A stretch of 64,000 bases of DNA from Lautropia sp. (GTDB lineage Bacteria > Pseudomonadota > Gammaproteobacteria > Burkholderiales > Burkholderiaceae_E), in the NCBI GenBank assembly GCA_030532895.1, contig JAUNKF010000002.1, forward strand, positions 62,001 through 126,000, in the 5' to 3' direction. The stretch's first letter is position 1. Each line of letters starts with the position of its first letter. Position numbers and translations under genes: made by a program. Positions 34,201-42,510 of the stretch are shown piece by piece. The notes under the pieces were generated by a model. It searched no databases. It was not told the DNA's origin and saw only the letters and a list, made by a program, of their open reading frames with translations.

Positions 34201-36022
34201 GCTCAAGTCATTGCCGCAACGCTGGCGCCGTCATCTGTTGCCGCTGGCAGACACGGCGGATGCCTTCGTCGATGCCTGGCGGGACGTGCCGGCCAACACC
34301 TCGCTGATCGACAGCCTGCTCGGGTTTCTGCGCCAGCGCGCACAAGGGGTGCGCATTGCAGCGGCCGACTTCCGTACTGAAAACGTGCCGCCGCACATGC
34401 AGATGAATTTCAAACTGATCAACGAACACGGCCGCGTACTGGCCGTTTCGCGTCAGTTGTCGCAGCTTCGTGCCGCCTATGGCAGCCAGGCACAATCTGC
34501 CTTTCAGGCCCAGTTCACGAAGGTGGCGGCGCAGATGCGTCTGCGTCAGGGGCTGGGCGATGCCGCCCGAGGCCCTGTGGTCCCAGCTGGCCGGGCGGCA
34601 GCTGCTCAGGTGCTGAAAGACCATCTGGCCGTCAAACGGATGGCGGCATCGGATCCATCCGCCAAGTCGTTGTCTGGCGCCAGCCACCCGAACCCGAAGG
34701 GGGCAGATGTGGGCGGAGAGGGGGCGCAGGGGCACGCGGCGCAAGTGGCGTCGACCCCCAAGGCAGGGCTGTCCGAGTCTTCACTGAACAAGCTCGCGGC
34801 TTTCGGGCGGCTGACCCAGCAGGCTGGCGCTGCCCGAGACGGCCAAAGTCGGGCCAGGTCAGGCCAATCGGCCAGGGCAGGGGGGAGCGACCAGAGGGCT
34901 GCCAAGTGGCAGCCCGGATCCACCGAGCAGGCAGGTCGCGCGCTGTCCGGTGCAACTGGCAGGATCGAGCAGGGGGGGGAGGCGCGGGGTGGCCCCAGGG
35001 CAGAAACGTGTCAAAAAGATTTGGCCACGAATCAGCTGGACATGGTCGGCAGTGCTCAGGTGGACAATGGGCTTGAGCCGGGTGTCGAGCCTGCGTTGGC
35101 AACACCGGCTGACGCAGTCGGCAGCCCGCCGCTGCAGACCGTTGCCATGCTGCGGGCGGGTGAGCGCTACACCCGTTGGGCGGTGGGCGCGTTGCCCGAG
35201 TTGCTGGAGATCGAGGCCAAGGATGGCACGACGTTGATCGGGTTTCCGGCGCTCATCGACAGGGGGGATGCCGTCGAGGTGTCGGTTTTTGACGACCCCA
35301 GCGTGGCAGCGCGTCAGCATCGGGATGGCGTCGTGCGGCTTCTGATGCTGTCCATGAGCGAGGCCGTCAAATCGCTGGAGCGCGATATCCGCAAGAATGC
35401 CGGTCTGGAGCTGGGTTTTGGCCAGTTGCCAGGTAATCAGGCCGGTTCGATGGCATTGGCAGCCCAGCTGACCAAGGCGGCCATTTACCGCAGTTGCCTG
35501 CTGAACGGGGTGCCGCAGGATGGTGACGCCTTCGAGCAGGCACTGCGGGAAGGTCGGCAGCGCATGCTGCTGACCGCGCAAGCCATGATGCGGCTGTTGC
35601 AGCAGATCGTCGATGAGCATACCCTCGTGCGCCGAAAACTCAATGCCACCAAGGCGGACAAGGCCGTGTTGGACGATATCGAAGGGCAGCTGGCCGCCTT
35701 GTTCCCGCCAGGTTTCCTGCATCGTCTGGATTATGAGCACCTCAGCCATTATCCTCGTTACCTGAAGGCCATCGCCATGCGGCTGGACAAGCTGCGGGAT
35801 GACCCGGCGCGAGACCGGCAGCAGATGGCTGCGATGGCACCGCTGCTGCAACGCTGGCGCCAATGGCAGCGAGAAACCGGGATGCGGGCCGATCGCGAGT
35901 CGGAATCCTTCCGCTGGTTGCTCGAGGAGTTGCGCGTGTCCTTGTTCGCCCAGTCATTGCGCACGCCGGTGCAGGTATCCGTCAAGCGCCTTTCCAAAGT
36001 GCTCGATCAACGCGGTTCATAA
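31292..36022 (+). CDS. hrpA: ATP-dependent RNA helicase HrpA (enlarged)
   Basis: DEAH-box helicase implicated in mRNA processing and ribosome rescue. The 1576-residue protein has Walker A GETGSGKTT, the DEAH box in IIDEAHERS, SAT motif III, the C-terminal RecA domain (VLATNVAETSLTVPRIRYVIDSG, QRAGRCGR), and the long HrpA-specific C-terminal region including DUF3418. HrpA is usually near 1300 residues. Two low-complexity insertions account for most of the difference: about 218-292 between the RecA domains and about 1095-1277 in the C-terminal half, both rich in Ala, Gly, Ser, Arg and Gln. The frame is intact. Confidence 0.93.
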   Translation: MSFPSTQTAMQAVIDSLPVTEHRARIVEAIRQHPVVIVSGETGSGKTTQLPKFALEAGRGQPDPKTGRGGLVGHTQPRRIAASSVATRIAEELGTPLGTDVGYKIRFNEKTSPGTRIKLMTDGILLAESQRDRLLSAYDTLIIDEAHERSLNIDFLLGYLKQLVDGPRRHDLKLIITSATIDAARFAEHFGQPGKPAPVIEVSGRLYPVEIRYRPIEELGSGSGHGRLTGRDKADRGETAHRIEAAHTLDGGSTSGREKALSGDRMALTGAAKSGASRPLSERSRRRTDDEDETDLPSAVEAAVIELWQQKPGDVLVFLPGEREIRDCAEHLRRAQGRATAQRVGRGGMAQAEAQAALMLANAEIVPLYARLPAAEQQRVFNPGNAPRIVLATNVAETSLTVPRIRYVIDSGLARMLRYRIRGKVDQLLIEPVSRAAANQRAGRCGRVAEGVCVRLFDEADFLRRPAFTDPEILRSSLASVILRMSALGLSDVAAFPFLDKPSPKAIADGYALLAELGAMDERQRLTPIGKQLARLPVDPRLARMLLAGHRTGCLAEVLVITAALSVQDPRERPPTAQQAADQAHARFAVPQSDFLSWLRLWRYWQTQQAERKQRGESHRALAARMGKEFLSIRRLREWGDVLSQLTELVRGLGWKINEDEANPDAVHRALLTGLLGNVGHRLPEGPGWQGTHQQKFFVHPGSALAKKQGARERQAPDAGTAGQKKSGARWLMAAELVDTGRLQARTVAAIKPEWIESAAGELVKRSWSNPHWEKSSGKAMALERGVLYGLVLYNARRVPYEKIDPAESRMLMIRHGLVEGEWPEDTGFIRHNRKVVADIERLEHKIRRPDLLVDDEALTAWFDQQIPEDICSAKALMAWYKASVGAQPSLLKLSRDELLRKDAEGVDEARFPRLLRMHGVDFSLSYHFEPGASDDGVTLTVPLHALNQVDAERCEWLVPGMLAPKVAVLLKSLPQRWRRHLLPLADTADAFVDAWRDVPANTSLIDSLLGFLRQRAQGVRIAAADFRTENVPPHMQMNFKLINEHGRVLAVSRQLSQLRAAYGSQAQSAFQAQFTKVAAQMRLRQGLGDAARGPVVPAGRAAAAQVLKDHLAVKRMAASDPSAKSLSGASHPNPKGADVGGEGAQGHAAQVASTPKAGLSESSLNKLAAFGRLTQQAGAARDGQSRARSGQSARAGGSDQRAAKWQPGSTEQAGRALSGATGRIEQGGEARGGPRAETCQKDLATNQLDMVGSAQVDNGLEPGVEPALATPADAVGSPPLQTVAMLRAGERYTRWAVGALPELLEIEAKDGTTLIGFPALIDRGDAVEVSVFDDPSVAARQHRDGVVRLLMLSMSEAVKSLERDIRKNAGLELGFGQLPGNQAGSMALAAQLTKAAIYRSCLLNGVPQDGDAFEQALREGRQRMLLTAQAMMRLLQQIVDEHTLVRRKLNATKADKAVLDDIEGQLAALFPPGFLHRLDYEHLSHYPRYLKAIAMRLDKLRDDPARDRQQMAAMAPLLQRWRQWQRETGMRADRESESFRWLLEELRVSLFAQSLRTPVQVSVKRLSKVLDQRGS

Positions 36023-36288
36023 CACGCTCTAGAGGCAGGGCATCCGAACCAGGGGCATGCCATGCTGCTTGGCCGCAACAAGGGGGCCTGATCAGCCAGG
36101 AAAAAGTTTGCAGCCTGATCACCGTTTGTCCGATTGAATCGACCGTTCTTCAGTGCTGGCAGACGATAGTGCCGCTATCGTTGGCTGACCGGTCGGCGGC
36201 ATGCTGGCAGTTGCCCGCTTTTGTCGATTAAATTGACACCTTGTCTGAATTGAACGGGGGCAGGGCGCCAGGTGCGCCGGAAAGGTTC

Positions 36289-37569
36289 ATGGAGATGGAG
36301 ACCGAAAGCGAACGTCGGCATCACGTCAGCCTGGCCAAGGCCACATTGCTGCATCTGTCGCAGAGCCGTTTGCCGCCCACCCCGGAAAACTACGCCACGG
36401 CCTGGCATGAGGTGGCTCAGCAGGTCGATCCCCCCACGCGGCCGATGACGCGTCCAGGGCGCCGTTTTCCGGATGGCATCGTCGAATCCTACGAAGACAG
36501 CGAGCTGGCGGTGGCACGTCGTCTGGCCGAGCGCCGCCAGCGGCTGATCGTCTCGCTCACCTCGCTGCTGGAAACCATCTGCGACGTGGCACCGGCCCTG
36601 GCTGGTGATGACACCTGGATCAACGAGCAGTTTTCTGCCATTCGGCAGGCCATCAGCCAGAAATCCGAAATGGTCGACCGTGGCGAGCTGGAGCAGGTGA
36701 GGCAGGCCGTCAAGACCAATCTGAAGGAACATGGTGAGTTGCTGTCCGTTCGGCGCAGCGCACTTACCGAGCTGAAGGGCCTGCTGATGCAGTGGGTTGG
36801 GAACCTTTCCGACCTGATGGACACGAGCGTCTCCAGCTATTCCGATTCACTCGACAGTTTCGTATCTCGCATCGAAGGTGTCTCCGACATCGATGATCTG
36901 GCGCTGGTGCTGGGCGATATCGTCGGCAAGACGGCCCATTTGCGTCGGCACCTCACCAAAACACGTCAGCAGTTCGAGGAAACCTGCAAACGTGCCAATG
37001 AGCTGGAGCGCTGCGTGAGCGAGCTGTCGTCCGAATTGACCGAAACCACGGCCTTGGCCGTCACGGATCAGCTGACGTCGCTCCTGAATCGTCGCGGCCT
37101 GAGCATCGCCTACGAAGAGCTGCAGCTGGAGTCTCGTCGGCGTGGCACGCCCTTTGTCGTGGCCTTGCTCGATCTGGATCATTTCAAGCAGATCAACGAC
37201 ACCCAGGGCCACAATGCCGGGGACGATGCATTGCGCTATTTTGCTGCTGCCATCAAGGGGCAGCTTCGCCCCAGCGACCGTTGCAGCCGTTATGGCGGCG
37301 ACGAGTTCGTGCTGCTGCTACCTGGCGTCGGCCTGCACATGGGCGTGGAAATCATGCGCCGCTTGCAGCGGGTGGTGGTCGAACGCACGCTTGTCTATGG
37401 TAGTGGTGAGATCAACCTGAGCTTTTCGGCGGGCGTGGCCGTGGCCGAGCCGAACATGAGCCTCGAAGATGCCTTGCACCGTGCCGACGATGCCCTTTAT
37501 GAGGCCAAGCTTGCCGGCCGCAATCGCGTCTGTCCCTTCGAGGGCAAGCAGCCTGTATTTTCGATGTAA
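36289..37569 (+). CDS. Diguanylate cyclase (GGDEF)
   Basis: A 427-residue enzyme predicted to make c-di-GMP. The C-terminal domain has the intact active site RYGGDEFVLLLPG and, five residues before GG, the RxxD inhibitory site (RPSD), so product feedback is likely. The N-terminal 250 residues are helical, with a coiled-coil-like part leading to the GGDEF domain; there are no membrane segments, and LSQSRLPPTPENYATAWHEV resembles the N-terminus of cytoplasmic cyclases of Burkholderiales. Start: ATG behind GGAAAGG; a TTG 16 codons upstream is an alternative. It is convergent with the fli operon at fliR. Confidence 0.9.
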   Translation: MEMETESERRHHVSLAKATLLHLSQSRLPPTPENYATAWHEVAQQVDPPTRPMTRPGRRFPDGIVESYEDSELAVARRLAERRQRLIVSLTSLLETICDVAPALAGDDTWINEQFSAIRQAISQKSEMVDRGELEQVRQAVKTNLKEHGELLSVRRSALTELKGLLMQWVGNLSDLMDTSVSSYSDSLDSFVSRIEGVSDIDDLALVLGDIVGKTAHLRRHLTKTRQQFEETCKRANELERCVSELSSELTETTALAVTDQLTSLLNRRGLSIAYEELQLESRRRGTPFVVALLDLDHFKQINDTQGHNAGDDALRYFAAAIKGQLRPSDRCSRYGGDEFVLLLPGVGLHMGVEIMRRLQRVVVERTLVYGSGEINLSFSAGVAVAEPNMSLEDALHRADDALYEAKLAGRNRVCPFEGKQPVFSM

Positions 37570-37609
37570 TCGTATCCTTCATACACAAGACAGCACCAAG
37601 CCTTTTGAC

Positions 37610-37626
37610 CCTTGATGACATCAAGG
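37610..37626. other. Palindrome between the cyclase gene and fliR
   Basis: CCTTGATG-A-CATCAAGG, a perfect 8-bp inverted repeat with a 1-base centre, between two convergent genes. It could be a protein-binding site or part of a weak terminator. Confidence 0.4.
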
Positions 37627-37737
37627 CTCAACGGTTGGCACTATCTTGATAGGTAAGGGGGACGAACAGTGCTGAGCGTTCAGAGGGGCTATTTCTTCGC
37701 GTTGAGCGCAGCACGTCAATATCGAGGAAATCCCCTT

Positions 37738-38499
37738 TCAAAAGCCGATGATCGAGAAAATGGCCTGGTGAACCTGGCCGATCGGGTGAGACAGCATCGG
37801 CATGCCGAGTGTCAGCAGCAACAGGCCCGTGCTGATCGTGATCGGAAAACCGATGGCAAAGACGTTGAGCTGTGGCGCCACTCGAGACATGATGCCCAGG
37901 CTCAGGTTCGTGAAGAGCAGCAACGCCATGTAGGGGAGGGCCAGCAACAGCCCCATCTCGAAGACGTGCGTGGCGATGGCGCCGATATCGACACGGGCCA
38001 GAAACTGCTCGGTTCCTTGCGCGGCAGGCAGGTGTTCCACGCTGCTGATCGTGACCGCGATCAACAAGGACGGGCCGCCGATCGTCACGAAGATGGCCAT
38101 CGATATCGCGTTGAACAAGCGGCCAATGGCGTTGGTGTTGCTGTTGGTCGTCTGGTCGAAGAAGGCGGCAAAGGACAGGCCCATCTGAAGTCCGATGATT
38201 TCGCCAGCCATTTCCACCGAGGCCATCAGCATCCGGCACACCAGCCCGATGGCCAGCCCGATCATCACCTCGCTGGCCAAAATTGCCCAGATGTCCGGGT
38301 CATGGAAGGCGGGGGGCGCAGACCTGGCCAGCGGTGCCGCCAGCATCGCAAGCACCATGGCCATCACCACGCGCAGTCTAACCGGCACGGCACGGGAAGA
38401 GAGCATGGGTGCCGAGCTGAAAAGGCCCAGCAGGCGGAAGAGCGGCATCAGAAAGGCCGCCAGGGTGTTCAGCAGTTGTGCTTCCTCGATCAGAACCAT
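37738..38499 (-). CDS. fliR: Flagellar export gate protein FliR
   Basis: Integral membrane protein of the flagellar type III export gate, forming a helical core with FliP and FliQ. About 253 residues with multiple hydrophobic helices and the FliR signature (FFDQTTNSNTNAIGRLFN; LFTNLSLGIMSRVAPQLNVFAIGFPI). The start MVLIEEAQLLNTLAAFL aligns with other FliR N-termini; an ATG nine codons upstream has GGAGG only two bases away and is less likely. Last gene of the fli run. Confidence 0.93.
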   Translation of the reverse strand: MVLIEEAQLLNTLAAFLMPLFRLLGLFSSAPMLSSRAVPVRLRVVMAMVLAMLAAPLARSAPPAFHDPDIWAILASEVMIGLAIGLVCRMLMASVEMAGEIIGLQMGLSFAAFFDQTTNSNTNAIGRLFNAISMAIFVTIGGPSLLIAVTISSVEHLPAAQGTEQFLARVDIGAIATHVFEMGLLLALPYMALLLFTNLSLGIMSRVAPQLNVFAIGFPITISTGLLLLTLGMPMLSHPIGQVHQAIFSIIGF

Positions 38500-38633
38500 C
38501 GTCGTCTCATCCGTGGAGCCTTTCATCGCCTCCAGGTGGCGGGCACCCTTGCCAGATCATGAGCGGACCACACGCACTGAAGCATGCGGCTTCTTGACAG
38601 GTATTCACGGATGCCAGGCATTGAACCCGTGCG

Positions 38634-38918
38634 TCAGAAACCCGGCTGTCCGTTGATGACGGCCGGAATCGAAAGAATCATCCGTTGCAGGAAGTCGGTG
38701 AGCGTGGAGAGCATCCACGGGCCGGCCAGCGTCAGCGCCACACCGGACAGAACCAGTTTGGGCACGAAGGATAGTGTCTGCTCGTTGATCTGTGTGAGGG
38801 CCTGCAGGATGCTGATCACGAGGCCCACCACCAGAATCACGAGCAAAATCGGCATGGCAGTGGCGAGCAGGGTCTCCAGCCCCTGGCGTCCAATGGTCAA
38901 AACGGTTTCCGGTGTCAT
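38634..38918 (-). CDS. fliQ: Flagellar export gate protein FliQ
   Basis: A 94-residue two-helix membrane protein (MPILLVILVVGLVISILQA and LVLSGVALTLAGPWMLSTL) separated by the conserved TQINEQTLSFVPK loop. Standard length and sequence. It lies between fliP (17-base gap) and fliR (about 130-base gap from the start used). Confidence 0.95.
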   Translation of the reverse strand: MTPETVLTIGRQGLETLLATAMPILLVILVVGLVISILQALTQINEQTLSFVPKLVLSGVALTLAGPWMLSTLTDFLQRMILSIPAVINGQPGF

Positions 38919-38935
38919 CTGGATTCATTCCTCCG

Positions 38936-39781
38936 TCATGCCGCAAAACTGGCGACGAGCGAGCCGACCAGCAGGTTCCAGCCATCGGCCAGCACGAAGA
39001 GCACCAGCTTGAAGGGCAGGGCCACCAGCACCGGTGACACCATCATCATCCCCATCGACATCAGCACGCTCGCGCAGATCAGGTCGATCATGATGAAGGG
39101 AATGAAGATCATGAAACCGATCTGAAAAGCCGTTTTCAGCTCACTGATGACGAAAGCCGGCACGATCGCCTTGAAAGGCATGTCCTTGGCAGACATCGGC
39201 TTGCCATGGGCGCTCGTGTCCACGCGCGCGAGGCGGGCGAAGAGTTCCAGATCGCTGGCACGGGTCTGTTTCAACATGAACTCGCGCAGCGGCTCGGCAC
39301 CTTTTTTCAACGCTCCTTCAAAATCGAGGCGTTTTTCGGCGAAAGGCTGGTAGGCTTCCGTGTAAACCCGGTCGATGGTCGGCGACATGATGAACGCCGT
39401 GAGAAACAGGGCAATGCCCACCAGCACCTGATTGGGGGGCGAGGCTTGTAGCCCCAGCGCTTGCCGCAACAACGACAGCACGATGATGATTCGCGTGAAG
39501 CTCGTCATCAGCAAAAGCGCGGCCGGAATGAAGGAGAGTGCCGTAAAGAAGAGCAGCGTCTGGATCGGCACTGACCAGGTCGTTTGCCCCTCTTTCGTGC
39601 TGCTTTGCAGGCTCAGCAGGTTCTGTGCCCAAGCCTCCGGTGAAAACAGCATCACCCCAAGGACGAGGCCCACCGTACAAACCCCCAGCGTGCCCACCAC
39701 GCATGGCCGGCGTGACGCCGGTCGGAGGTGGCCATCCGTGACGGGATGACCTTGTGAAGCTAAGACGTGATCAGTTGACAT
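38936..39781 (-). CDS. fliP: Flagellar export gate protein FliP
   Basis: Core export gate protein, about 281 residues. It has a cleavable signal sequence ([25 protein letters not shown]) and the family motifs [33 protein letters not shown] and [25 protein letters not shown]. The ATG used has GGAAG 10 bases upstream. An earlier ATG overlaps the fliO stop (TGATG) and would add 16 residues, a credible alternative through translational coupling. Confidence 0.93.
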   Translation of the reverse strand: MSTDHVLASQGHPVTDGHLRPASRRPCVVGTLGVCTVGLVLGVMLFSPEAWAQNLLSLQSSTKEGQTTWSVPIQTLLFFTALSFIPAALLLMTSFTRIIIVLSLLRQALGLQASPPNQVLVGIALFLTAFIMSPTIDRVYTEAYQPFAEKRLDFEGALKKGAEPLREFMLKQTRASDLELFARLARVDTSAHGKPMSAKDMPFKAIVPAFVISELKTAFQIGFMIFIPFIMIDLICASVLMSMGMMMVSPVLVALPFKLVLFVLADGWNLLVGSLVASFAA

Positions 39782-39828
39782 GGGCTTGATTCTTCCATCG
39801 GCCGACGGGTGAGGGCGGCCATGACGCA

Positions 39829-40146
39829 TCAACGGGTTTTGAGGCGCTTCAACACTTCGTCGAAGCCCCGCTGCTTCTGGCCATCGGGCAGCTCGATCGA
39901 GCTGCCATCCAGCTCGGTCAGCAACTGGATGGATTGCGCCGTGATCCCCACCAGCAGCGTGCGCTCGCCGGCCTTCAGCACGGCAATGCGTTCACGCGGG
40001 CCGACCGTGATCGAGGCCGGTATCGAGAGCGGCCCTTGCTCGGCATGGCCCGGCCATTGAGAGAGCCGTTTCACCAGCCACAGCACGAGCGGAATCGAGA
40101 AGATGACCCCGATCAGGACGGCAAACGAGGCGAGGGCGCTGCTCAT
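39829..40146 (-). CDS. fliO: Flagellar biosynthesis protein FliO
   Basis: A 105-residue protein with one N-terminal membrane helix ([24 protein letters not shown]) and a short cytoplasmic domain ([29 protein letters not shown]). FliO helps assemble the FliP ring. It sits between fliN and fliP with a 7-base gap from fliN. Confidence 0.88.
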   Translation of the reverse strand: MSSALASFAVLIGVIFSIPLVLWLVKRLSQWPGHAEQGPLSIPASITVGPRERIAVLKAGERTLLVGITAQSIQLLTELDGSSIELPDGQKQRGFDEVLKRLKTR

Positions 40147-40153
40147 CGATGAA

Positions 40154-40582
40154 TCAGCCCCGATTGAGGCGCCGCATCCGCTCAGCGGGCGTCACGATGT
40201 CGGTGAGCCGAATGCCGAAACGGTCGTTCACCACCACCACTTCGCCTTGCGCAATGAGGTAGCCATTGATCAGCACGTCCATCGGTGCACCGGCCTGTGC
40301 ATCCAGTTCCACCACCGAGCCTTGTGCCAGTTGCAGCACATGCTTGATCGAGGTGCGGGTGCGCCCGATTTCCACCGACAGCTGAACAGGGATGTCCAGG
40401 ATGCGCTCGATGTCCTGCGCACCCATGCTGCCGCCTTGCTGAAGCTTTTCCATCACGTTCGGAATGCTCTGCGCGACGGCCGGATCGACCGTGGCCGAAC
40501 CGATCTTGTTCATTGCCTCGTTTGCCATCGCCTGCGCGTCGAGGTCCGGCGTATCCTGATTCACAGTATTCTGTTCTGACAT
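40154..40582 (-). CDS. fliN: Flagellar motor switch protein FliN
   Basis: C-ring protein of 142 residues. The SpoA-type C-terminal domain is clear (ILDIPVQLSVEIGRTRTSIKHVLQLAQGSVVELD...NGYLIAQGEVVVVNDRFGIRLTDIVT). The N-terminal 60 residues are a variable extension. Starts 3 bases after fliM. Confidence 0.95.
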   Translation of the reverse strand: MSEQNTVNQDTPDLDAQAMANEAMNKIGSATVDPAVAQSIPNVMEKLQQGGSMGAQDIERILDIPVQLSVEIGRTRTSIKHVLQLAQGSVVELDAQAGAPMDVLINGYLIAQGEVVVVNDRFGIRLTDIVTPAERMRRLNRG

Positions 40583-40585
40583 GAA

Positions 40586-41791
40586 TCAATCCTGATGGTG
40601 TTCGGTATAAGAATGAACGGTATCGATACGGACGGCATAACGCCCGTTGTGCTCACCATATCGCCCGTTGAAAATGGGTACCTTGCCGATTTTGAGGGCA
40701 GCATCCGGGCCAGGTTCGATCTCGATCACATCGCCGGTGCGAAGATTCATCAACTCGCCCAGCGTGAGCGTCGCGGTCGTCAATTCGGCCACCAGCTCCA
40801 CGTGGGCGGGCTTGATCTCTTCCGACATCTGGCCCAGCCAGTTCCTGTCGGATGGGGCGCCTTGCGTGTTCAGTGGCGAGCAGAGCAGGTCACGCACCGG
40901 CTCCACCACGGAGTAGGGGATACAGACCTGGATCGACCCCGACAGTTCGTTGAAATGCAGTGTGAAGCGTGTGCTGATCACCATCTCGGTCGGGATGGCG
41001 ATGTTGGCAAATTGAGGTTGCGTCTCTGCACGGCTGAACACCAGCTCGAAGGGATGGATCCCTTCCCATGCCTTGGCGTATTCCGTGCAGCACAGATCGA
41101 TCACTTTCTTGATCAGGCGCTGCTCGGTGATCGAAAACTCCCGGCTGTCGTTCTGTCGGGCAGGGCGGCCGCTGCCGCCGAACATCAGATCGACGATGGT
41201 GCTCACCAGCGCACCATCCAGAATCAGCAGCGCACTGCCCGACAGCGGGCGGGTCTGCATGATGTTGATGGATGAGGGCGCCTCGATCCGGCTGATGAAA
41301 TCGGCATATTTCCCCACTTGAGGGGCCGTGTGTTCGATTTCGGGATTGCGCTGCATGAAGCCGAACATGGCCAGCCCGAAGCTTCGGGCAAAACGCTCGT
41401 GAATCAGCTCCAGGGCCGGCATCCGGGCACGAACGATGCGTTCCTGGCTGGCCAGATCATAGGGGCGGGTCGGCGCTTGGGTCAGTGTGCCGTCGATCGA
41501 CAACACCGAGGTGACGGCGGGTTGAGCCGGGCCTGCTTCGTGCCGGCTGTCGGTGTCGGCCGTGACGCCCCTGCCTGGCTGGGCAGCCGAGGCATCGCCA
41601 TCGTCTGACGAGGCGTTCGCAGCGGCCTCGTCGGCGCCGGCGTCGGTGGGCAAGCTGTCCGGCAGATTGGCACGCTCAGCGCCGGCGCCAGCCGCCTCGG
41701 CCGCGCCGTCCTCGGAAGCGCTCGCAGGGCTGCCCTCGGTTTCATCGAGCAGCGCGTCGATTTCATCCTGTGACAGATACTGCTCGCTCAT
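40586..41791 (-). CDS. fliM: Flagellar motor switch protein FliM (long linker)
   Basis: C-ring protein that binds phospho-CheY and sets rotation direction. The N-terminal CheY-binding peptide LSQDEIDALLDE is present, and the CheC-like middle domain and SpoA-type C-terminus (LGELMNLRTGDVIEIE, VPIFNGRYGEHNGRYAVRI) are normal. At 401 residues it is about 70 longer than usual; the extra is an acidic Ala/Ser/Asp-rich tether between residues about 18 and 95. Confidence 0.95.
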   Translation of the reverse strand: MSEQYLSQDEIDALLDETEGSPASASEDGAAEAAGAGAERANLPDSLPTDAGADEAAANASSDDGDASAAQPGRGVTADTDSRHEAGPAQPAVTSVLSIDGTLTQAPTRPYDLASQERIVRARMPALELIHERFARSFGLAMFGFMQRNPEIEHTAPQVGKYADFISRIEAPSSINIMQTRPLSGSALLILDGALVSTIVDLMFGGSGRPARQNDSREFSITEQRLIKKVIDLCCTEYAKAWEGIHPFELVFSRAETQPQFANIAIPTEMVISTRFTLHFNELSGSIQVCIPYSVVEPVRDLLCSPLNTQGAPSDRNWLGQMSEEIKPAHVELVAELTTATLTLGELMNLRTGDVIEIEPGPDAALKIGKVPIFNGRYGEHNGRYAVRIDTVHSYTEHHQD

Positions 41792-41793
41792 GG

Positions 41794-42351
41794 TTACTGC
41801 ACCAGAAGCTGGTTGAAGTGCACGGCCACCACCGGATTGGGACGGGCGATCCGCGCCGTGCGCACACGGGTTGCGCGACCGTTGCCAGCCTTGTCATCCG
41901 TCGCTTTCTCGTCTTCCGGCTCCCAGCCCAGCACCTTGGCCGTGTGTTCTGAAATCTCGCGGGCCAGATTCTCCTTGCCGGCACGGCTCAGCATCTGCTT
42001 CGACTCCTGTGACGAGAGCAGCAGCAGCAGGTCGTTACGAACCGCTGGCAGCAGTTTGTTCAGATCGTCGGCGGCATGCTGGTTCAGCATCTCCAGCACG
42101 ATCGTCAGCTGTGCCATCCGGTCGCCACCGGCATCGGCCAGGTTCACCGTGAACGGGTCGAGATTGATGAAAATCGGCTCAGCAGCCGGCAGATATTTTT
42201 TCTGCTGTTCGGCGTCCGGGTCTGCCGGTGGTTTCAAAAAGAACCAGCCGGCGCCCCCGCCACCTGCCAGCACCACGGCCAGGATGCCGATCAGCAGACC
42301 TTTACCTTTTTTCTTGCCGTCTGCGGCCTGGTTGTCAGTGTTGTCAGCCAT
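41794..42351 (-). CDS. fliL: Flagellar basal body-associated protein FliL
   Basis: A 185-residue single-pass inner-membrane protein (GLLIGILAVVLAGGGGAGWFFL) with a periplasmic stomatin-like domain (FINLDPFTVNL, QLTIVLEM). FliL strengthens the stator-rotor interaction. Starts after a 159-base gap that follows fliK and leads into fliM with 2 bases between. Confidence 0.93.
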   Translation of the reverse strand: MADNTDNQAADGKKKGKGLLIGILAVVLAGGGGAGWFFLKPPADPDAEQQKKYLPAAEPIFINLDPFTVNLADAGGDRMAQLTIVLEMLNQHAADDLNKLLPAVRNDLLLLLSSQESKQMLSRAGKENLAREISEHTAKVLGWEPEDEKATDDKAGNGRATRVRTARIARPNPVVAVHFNQLLVQ

Positions 42352-42449
42352 AACTCGGGGAGTCGAAACAGAATGAGACAGCTGTCATTCTCGCCCCCCG
42401 GAGGGCTTGATGGTCGATGAAGAAGTGCAGACTTTCGCCTGTATTTCCC

Positions 42450-42491
42450 CCGTGCCGATAAACGGCACGGGCCGCATGAGTGCGGCCCGTC
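42450..42491 (-). promoter_or_regulatory. Two mutually exclusive hairpins between fliK and fliL
   Basis: In the transcript fliK to fliL, ACGGGCCGCA-loop-TGCGGCCCGT (10 bp, perfect) is followed by CCCGTGCCG-loop-CGGCACGGG (9 bp, perfect). They share five bases, so only one can form completely. Neither has a strong T-tract. The block starts 19 bases after the fliK stop. Confidence 0.55.
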
Positions 42492-42510
42492 ATCCGGTGT
42501 GAGTCGTGCC

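Noticed and set aside
36163..36181. Hairpin ACGATAG-TGCCG-CTATCGT after hrpA as a terminator
   Set aside because: Stem of only 7 bp with no T-tract on either strand.
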